Positions 59,318 through 64,000 of a stretch of 64,000 nucleotides of DNA are shown piece by piece. The translations under genes and the position numbers were made by a program. Position 1 is the stretch's first letter. The number at the start of each line of letters is the position of its first letter. The stretch comes from Nocardioides ferulae (GTDB lineage: Bacteria; Actinomycetota; Actinomycetes; Propionibacteriales; Nocardioidaceae). The DNA lies in assembly GCF_003660455.1 (NCBI RefSeq), contig NZ_QZVR01000015.1, positions 1 to 64,000 on the forward strand, in the 5' to 3' direction. A model generated the notes under the pieces. It was not told the DNA's origin, did not search any database, and was given only the letters and a program-made list of their open reading frames with translations.

Positions 59318-60145
59318 GTGCGCCTGCGGATCGACCTCGCCTACGACGGCGGCGACTTCCACGGCTGGGCGGCCCAGCCGGGCCTGCGCACCGTCGAGGG
59401 CGAGCTGACCCGGGCGCTGGCCACGGTGCTGCGCGTCGACGCCGTGCCGGTGGTCTGCGCGGGCCGCACCGACACCGGGGTGCACGCGCGCGGGCAGGTC
59501 ACGCACGCCGACGTGGACGCCGACCTGCTCGTCGCGGCGGCGGGGCGCTCGACCGACCCGCCTCCCGAGGCGCTGCTGCGCCGGCTCAACGGCCTGCTCC
59601 CACCCGACGTCCGGGTACGCCGGGTGGCCGAGGCGCCGGCCGGGTTCGACGCCCGCTTCTCCGCGCTGTGGCGCCGCTACGCCTACCGGGTCGTCGACCT
59701 GCCCGCCGCCGTGGACCCGCTCACCCGGGGGTGGGTGCTGGCCTGGCCGCGCCGGCTCGACCTGGCCGCGATGAACGAGGCCGCCGCGGCGCTCGTCGGC
59801 GAGCACGACTTCGCGGCGTTCTGCAAGCGGCGCGAGGGCGCCACCACGATCCGCACCCTGCTGGACCTGTCGTGGGAGCGCGACGACGCCGGGGTGGCCG
59901 TCGCCGGGGTCCGGGCCGACGCGTTCTGCCACAGCATGGTGCGCGCGCTGGTCGGCTGCCTGCTCGTGGTGGGGGAGGGGCGGCGTCCGGTCTCGTGGGC
60001 CGGCGAGGTGCTGCGCGCCGGGGTGCGCGACTCGGCGGTGACTGTCGCCCACGCCCACGGGCTCACCCTCGAAGAGGTGCGCTACCCGGCCGACGAGCTG
60101 CTGGCCGCGCGGGCCGGCCAGACCCGGGCCCGACGGGACGGCTGA
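59318..60145 (+). CDS. truA: tRNA pseudouridine(38-40) synthase
   Basis: 275 residues. It makes pseudouridine at positions 38-40 of the anticodon arm. The catalytic Asp is in [15 protein letters not shown]. The N-terminal [29 protein letters not shown] and the C-terminal [19 protein letters not shown] are characteristic. GTG 59318 has GGGAGGA seven bases upstream. In many bacteria truA follows rplQ; here four minus- or plus-strand genes intervene. It overlaps the next gene by one base. Confidence 0.96.
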   Translation: MRLRIDLAYDGGDFHGWAAQPGLRTVEGELTRALATVLRVDAVPVVCAGRTDTGVHARGQVTHADVDADLLVAAAGRSTDPPPEALLRRLNGLLPPDVRVRRVAEAPAGFDARFSALWRRYAYRVVDLPAAVDPLTRGWVLAWPRRLDLAAMNEAAAALVGEHDFAAFCKRREGATTIRTLLDLSWERDDAGVAVAGVRADAFCHSMVRALVGCLLVVGEGRRPVSWAGEVLRAGVRDSAVTVAHAHGLTLEEVRYPADELLAARAGQTRARRDG

Positions 60146-60744
60146 TGGACGAGCACTACTTCTCCGCCGACCCCTCGGTGCCGTTCCGCCGGATGCCGGT
60201 GCGCGCCCTGGTCTGGGGGCGGGAGCTGGCGCTGGTCAGCGGCTCCGGGGTCTTCGCGCAGGGCCGCGTCGACGTCGGCACCGCGGTGCTGTTCCGCGAG
60301 ACGGATCCACCGGCCGGCGGCCGGGTGCTCGACCTGGGCTGCGGCTACGGCGCGATCGGTCTCGCCGTCGCGGTGGCCGCCCCGACCGCGCAGGTCACCG
60401 GCGTCGACGTCAACGAGCGGGCGGTGCTGCTGGCGAACGAGAACGCGGCCGCCCTCGGGGTGGCCGATCGGTTCACGGCCACGACGCCCGACGGGGTGCC
60501 GGCCGACGCGGTGTTCGACGAGATCTGGTCGAACCCGCCGATCCGGATCGGCAAGGAGGCGCTGCACGCGCTGCTGCTGGACTGGCTGCCCCGGCTGGCG
60601 CCGGGGGGCCGGGCGGTGCTGGTGGTGGGCAAGAACCTCGGCGCCGACTCGCTGCAGCGGTGGCTGGGCGAGCAGGGCTGGCCGACGGTGCGGCTGGCCA
60701 GCGCCAAGGGCTTCCGGGTGCTGGAGGTGCGGCGGGGCTCGTGA
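60145..60744 (+). CDS. Class I SAM-dependent methyltransferase (RsmC-like domain)
   Basis: 199 residues. The SAM-binding motif I is VLDLGCGYGAIGL. IWSNPPIRIGKEALHALL carries the NPP(Y/I/F) motif of N2-guanine or N6-adenine methyltransferases of the RsmC/RlmG group, so a 16S or 23S rRNA guanine is the likely target. The N-terminal HYFSADPSVPF matches short actinobacterial relatives that lack the RsmC N-terminal half. The ATG lies in the truA stop (TGATG). Confidence 0.9.
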   Translation: MDEHYFSADPSVPFRRMPVRALVWGRELALVSGSGVFAQGRVDVGTAVLFRETDPPAGGRVLDLGCGYGAIGLAVAVAAPTAQVTGVDVNERAVLLANENAAALGVADRFTATTPDGVPADAVFDEIWSNPPIRIGKEALHALLLDWLPRLAPGGRAVLVVGKNLGADSLQRWLGEQGWPTVRLASAKGFRVLEVRRGS

Positions 60745-60760
60745 GCCGCGCCGCACCTCC
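60723..60760. terminator. Bidirectional hairpin terminator overlapping the methyltransferase 3' end
   Basis: GGAGGTGCGGC (60723-60733) pairs perfectly with GCCGCACCTCC (60750-60760), with an inner GGCT/AGCC stem. The left arm and the stop codon region are coding. Confidence 0.75.
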
Positions 60761-60774
60761 CGCGCACCGTCAGG

Positions 60775-62115
60775 TCACTCGGTCGGGACCCCACCCTCCG
60801 GCGGGGCGTCGTCGGCCTGCCCGGAGGAGTCCTCCTCGATGGGTGCGTCGCCGATGTCGGTGACCAGCACCGGCGTCAGCGGCTCGGAGCTGCCGCCCGT
60901 GAGCTCGACCAGTCGCATCCCGGAGATGCCGAGGTGGCTGTCCTCGCCGTAGCGGTACGGCGCGAGGTGCGGGCCGGCGAAGTCGGCACCGGACTCCTGC
61001 AGCGCCTCGACCAGGCCCTCGCGGGTGAGGTCCTCACCGGCCGCCTGCAGCGCCTGCACGAACGTGTAGGCCTGGGACATGCCGTAGATGCGGTAGTTGG
61101 TGAGCTTGCCCTTCTCGCCGTGCTCCTCCCACACCTGCTGCCACAGCTGCACCCACGGGTCGTCGGGCTGGTCGACGCCGGCGAGGTACTCGGTGGTCAT
61201 CGTGCCGTCCAGCGCACCGCCGCCGCCGCTGACCGCCCCCTCGGAGAACCGCTCGAGCAGCGAGCCGACCAGGGCGGAGTCGGAGCCGACGTTGCTGAAG
61301 AACCACTTCGGCGTGAACCCGGTGGTCAGCGAGACCAGCTTGGCGAGCGCGGTGTAGGAGGGAGTGGTGAAGCCGAGCACCAGGTCCGCGCCGCTGGCCT
61401 GGAGGCCGGTGATCTGCGGGGCCACGTCGGTGTTGCCGGAGGTGTAGCGCTCGACCCCGACGATCTGGTCGTCGAGGAACTGCCGCACGCCCTTCTCGGC
61501 GTCCTCGCCGAAGTCGTCGTCCTGGAGGAAGAGCCCGACCTTGGCGTCGGGCATGTTCTCGGCGACGTACTGGCCGATGATCTTGCCCTCGCTCTCGTAG
61601 TCGGTCTGCCAGCCGAACGTCGTCGGGTAGCTGTCCGGGTCGTCGCCCCACATCAGCGAGCCGGAGGAGACGAACAGGTCGGGCACGCCCTCGTCGCGCA
61701 GGAAGTCGACGACCGCGCTGTGGGTGGGCGTGCCGAGCCCGCCCACCATCGCGAAGATCTCCTCCTGGAGCACCAGCTCGTTGGTCACGGTGCTGGTGTT
61801 GGTGGGGTTGTAGCCGTCGTCCTTGACGATGTACTCGATCTCGCGGCCGTGCACGCCGCCCTGGGCGTTGACGAAGTCGAAGTAGGCCTGGGCGCCCGTC
61901 GGGATCTCGCTGTAGCCCGGGGCGGCGACCCCGGTCAGCGGGAAGTGCGCGCCGACGGTGACGGAGTCCTCGGTGACGCCGACGTCGGTCGCGCCGCCAC
62001 CTCCTCCCTCCTCGCCTCCCTCGTCGTCGCGCCCGCCCGCGCCGCAGCCGGCGAGCAGGACGGCGGACGCGAGTACGCCGACGAGCGGCGCGGTCCTCCG
62101 GAGCCGTGTCTTCAT
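60775..62115 (-). CDS. Branched-chain amino acid-type ABC transporter substrate-binding lipoprotein
   Basis: 446 residues. A lipoprotein signal peptide (MKTRLRRTAPLVGVLASAVLLAGC) and a Gly/Glu-rich linker precede a LivJ/AmiC-type type I binding fold (VTVGAHFPLTGVAAPGYSEIPTGAQAYFDFVNAQGGVHGREI). The ligand may be an amino acid, urea or an aromatic compound. The ATG overlaps the livM stop by 4 bases. Here the binding protein comes last in the operon rather than first. Confidence 0.93.
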   Translation of the reverse strand: MKTRLRRTAPLVGVLASAVLLAGCGAGGRDDEGGEEGGGGGATDVGVTEDSVTVGAHFPLTGVAAPGYSEIPTGAQAYFDFVNAQGGVHGREIEYIVKDDGYNPTNTSTVTNELVLQEEIFAMVGGLGTPTHSAVVDFLRDEGVPDLFVSSGSLMWGDDPDSYPTTFGWQTDYESEGKIIGQYVAENMPDAKVGLFLQDDDFGEDAEKGVRQFLDDQIVGVERYTSGNTDVAPQITGLQASGADLVLGFTTPSYTALAKLVSLTTGFTPKWFFSNVGSDSALVGSLLERFSEGAVSGGGGALDGTMTTEYLAGVDQPDDPWVQLWQQVWEEHGEKGKLTNYRIYGMSQAYTFVQALQAAGEDLTREGLVEALQESGADFAGPHLAPYRYGEDSHLGISGMRLVELTGGSSEPLTPVLVTDIGDAPIEEDSSGQADDAPPEGGVPTE

Positions 62116-63299
62116 GATGTGTGTCCCTTCGAGGTGGTGGCGGGGTCGTGCGTCTGGCCGGCCGGCCGGCCGGGGGAGTCGGAGGGGCCCGGCGAATCGG
62201 GGATGTGGCGCGGGTCGGGGATGCCGGCGACCGGGCTCGCGGGCCGGCGGGCGCGGCGGCGGAGCAGCGCCAGGCGGAGCGTGCCGACCAGCCCCGCGGG
62301 GGCGAGCAGGACCACGAGCACCATGACCAGCCCGTAGACCAGCGGGGAGAGCTCGGCGGCCTGGATGTCGGAGAGGCCGGCGTCGGTGCCGATCCGGGTG
62401 ACCAGCTGGGGCAGGAACGTGAGCAGGGCGGCCCCGACCAGGGCGCCGGCCAGGCTGCCCAGGCCGCCGAGGACGACGGCGGTCAGCAGGGTGAGGCTGA
62501 GCGTCAGCGTGAAGCCGCTGGGTGCGGCCAGGCGGACGCTGATCGCCATCATCGCGCCGGCCGCGCCGGCCGCCGCCGCGCTGACCACGAACGCCGAGAC
62601 CCGGGCCTGGCCGAGCCGGATGCCGGCGAGCTCGGCGGCGACCTCGCCGTCGCGGACCGCGCGCCAGCGCCGGCCCACCCGGCTGCGGGAGAGGTTGGCG
62701 AGCAGCACGAACGTGACGAGGAGGGTGAGCCAGCCCAGGTAGGCGACGTAGCGGCTGCGGGTGAGCTCCTGGCCGGTGACGAAGAAGGCCAGGTCGAGCA
62801 CCCATGCGGGGATCTCGGGGAGCGCCACGCGCAGCCCCTGCTCGCCGCCCAGCCGCTCCTCGAAGAAGAGGGCCAGGCCGGGCACCGCGACCGCGAGGGC
62901 CAAGGTGGCGCCAGCCAGGTAGGGACCGTGCAGCCGGGCGGCGGCCACCCCGACCAGGGCCCCGACCAGCAGCGTCACCAGCACCGAGGCCAGGACCGCG
63001 ACCGGCAGCGGCACCACGGCGTCCGGGCCCGGCAGGCAGAGCGCGGTGGTGTAGGCGCCCACCGCCATCAGCGCGCCGTGGCCCAGCGAGAGCTGCCCGT
63101 TGAGCCCGGTGAGCACCGTGAGTCCGCCGGCGGCGATGCCGAGGTAGGCCATCGAGGCCAGCTGCACGTTGCGGAAGTCGCTGACGCTCTCGAGCACCGC
63201 CACGACCACCAGCAGCCCGAGGGCGGCGACCAGCAGGTGCCGGCCGAGCAGGGAGTGGCGCCACCAGGTGAGCGCCGCCGTTCTCGTCGGAGCCGGCAT
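62112..63299 (-). CDS. Branched-chain amino acid-type ABC permease (LivM family)
   Basis: 395 residues, eight to ten transmembrane helices. LNGQLSLGHGALMAVGAYTTALCL is the LivM signature, and GGLGSLAGALVGAALLTFLPQL follows the conserved coupling loop. It pairs with the LivH-type protein upstream. Its ATG overlaps the livH stop by one base. A Pro/Arg-rich tail ends the protein. Confidence 0.93.
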   Translation of the reverse strand: MPAPTRTAALTWWRHSLLGRHLLVAALGLLVVVAVLESVSDFRNVQLASMAYLGIAAGGLTVLTGLNGQLSLGHGALMAVGAYTTALCLPGPDAVVPLPVAVLASVLVTLLVGALVGVAAARLHGPYLAGATLALAVAVPGLALFFEERLGGEQGLRVALPEIPAWVLDLAFFVTGQELTRSRYVAYLGWLTLLVTFVLLANLSRSRVGRRWRAVRDGEVAAELAGIRLGQARVSAFVVSAAAAGAAGAMMAISVRLAAPSGFTLTLSLTLLTAVVLGGLGSLAGALVGAALLTFLPQLVTRIGTDAGLSDIQAAELSPLVYGLVMVLVVLLAPAGLVGTLRLALLRRRARRPASPVAGIPDPRHIPDSPGPSDSPGRPAGQTHDPATTSKGHTS

Positions 63300-64000
63300 C
63301 AGACCCTCCTCGCCGCGGCCGGGGCGAACAGGCCGCCGGGGCGCAGCAGCAGGACGACGACGAGGATGCCGAGCGCGGCCAGCGCGACCAGCTGTGAGCC
63401 GACGTAGCCGCTGACCAGGCTCAGGGACAGGCCGAGCAGGAGGCCCCCGAGCACCGCCCCGAGCGGGCTGTCCAGGCCCCCGAGCACCGCGGCGACGAAG
63501 CCGTAGACCACGACCGAGTCCATGTAGGAGGGGTGCACCAGGCTGCCGCTGGCGATCAGGAGGCCGGCGAGCGAGCCGACCAGGGAGGCCAGCGCCCAGC
63601 CCAGCGTGAGCATCCGGCCCACTCGTACGCCGAGCAGCCGGGCCACCTCCGGCTCGTGGGCGGCGGCGCGCATCCGCAGCCCGATGTCGGTGAACCGGAA
63701 CAGCAGCACGAGCAACCCCATCACCGCGAGCACCGCGAGGATCGTGAAGACCCCCGAGGTGGTCAGCGCGATCGTGGTGTCGCCCACCTCGATCCCGCGC
63801 ACCCCGAACGGGGCGGGGAAGCTGCGGAACCGGTTGCCGAAGATCACCGAGGCCAGTGCGTGCAGCACGATGAACAGCCCGAGGGTGAGGATCACCGCGT
63901 TGATCTCGGGGCCGCCCTCCACCGGTCGCACCAGCACCCGCTCGACCACCGCGCCGAGCACGAGGCCCGAGAGCAGCGCGGCGGCGAAGCCGAGCCAGTA
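63299..64000 (-). CDS. Branched-chain amino acid-type ABC permease (LivH family), partial
   Basis: At least 233 residues are visible; the N-terminus lies beyond the right edge, the frame remaining open to base 64000 (residues YWLGFAAALLSG before the internal GTG at 63961). ERVLVRPVEGGPEINAVILTLGL, MRAAAHEPEVARLLGVRVGRM (coupling loop) and VLGGLDSPLGAVLGGLLLGL are LivH signatures. ATP-binding genes (livG, livF) are not seen and may lie to the right. Confidence 0.93.
   Translation of the reverse strand, partial: YWLGFAAALLSGLVLGAVVERVLVRPVEGGPEINAVILTLGLFIVLHALASVIFGNRFRSFPAPFGVRGIEVGDTTIALTTSGVFTILAVLAVMGLLVLLFRFTDIGLRMRAAAHEPEVARLLGVRVGRMLTLGWALASLVGSLAGLLIASGSLVHPSYMDSVVVYGFVAAVLGGLDSPLGAVLGGLLLGLSLSLVSGYVGSQLVALAALGILVVVLLLRPGGLFAPAAARRV

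Overview
This 64 kb window is chromosomal DNA from a very GC-rich actinobacterium. Gene content and order point to a Nocardioidaceae-like organism (Nocardioides or a relative). This rests on the zinc-type S14 and L36 ribosomal proteins, the XPB helicase pair, the DUF3027/DUF2530/purine permease neighbourhood next to the str operon, the MoxR/DUF58/SpoIIM/RDD locus, and heavy use of GTG starts. The genus is an inference, because no rRNA gene lies in the window. I see no tRNA or rRNA gene, CRISPR array, insertion sequence, prophage or plasmid-like segment, and base and codon use look uniform.

Layout. 0-5.2 kb: a remnant of an aspartyl-protease-like gene, a small membrane protein, and a DNA-repair block on the minus strand (WYL/helicase-associated protein, CGNR zinc-finger protein, XPB helicase). 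5.2-10.6 kb: a plus-strand phosphothreonine-signalling cassette (PP2C phosphatase, FHA protein, RDD-FHA membrane protein) facing a secreted subtilisin-like protease whose frame is broken near its 3' end. 10.7-17.1 kb: cold-shock protein, two MFS transporters (one paired with a MarR regulator), DUF3027, DUF2530 and a purine permease. 17.3-21.6 kb: the str operon rpsL-rpsG-fusA-tuf, closed by a strong hairpin terminator. 21.7-36.5 kb: an accessory stretch separating the str and S10 operons. It holds a GyrI-like protein, trmB, a LacI regulator, a GH1 beta-glucosidase, a three-gene sugar ABC uptake system without its own ATPase, and a conserved actinobacterial envelope locus (RDD, SpoIIM family, DUF58, MoxR, DUF4350, DUF4129, a large membrane protein).

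37-56 kb: the S10, spc and alpha operons in almost continuous array (rpsJ to rplQ), including secY-adk-map, infA and rpmJ. A TerC-family gene, preceded by what looks like a yybP-ykoY (manganese) riboswitch, and a luciferase-like monooxygenase are inserted between map and infA. 56-64 kb: DUF2786, GntR regulator, PfkB kinase, DUF72, truA with an overlapping methyltransferase, and a branched-chain amino acid type ABC system (livH, livM, binding protein) running off the right edge.

Regulation. Translation genes have long leaders with hairpins and clear Shine-Dalgarno sites. About ten of the other genes show a -10 hexamer of the TANNNT type ending only 6-8 bases before the start codon, which suggests leaderless mRNAs. 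No wholly new system is evident. The best leads are the riboswitch, the divergent gene pair with overlapping -10 boxes, the LacI operator inside the sugar-uptake promoter, the domain shared between XPB and its neighbour, the PP2C/FHA/RDD-FHA cassette, and the broken protease gene.
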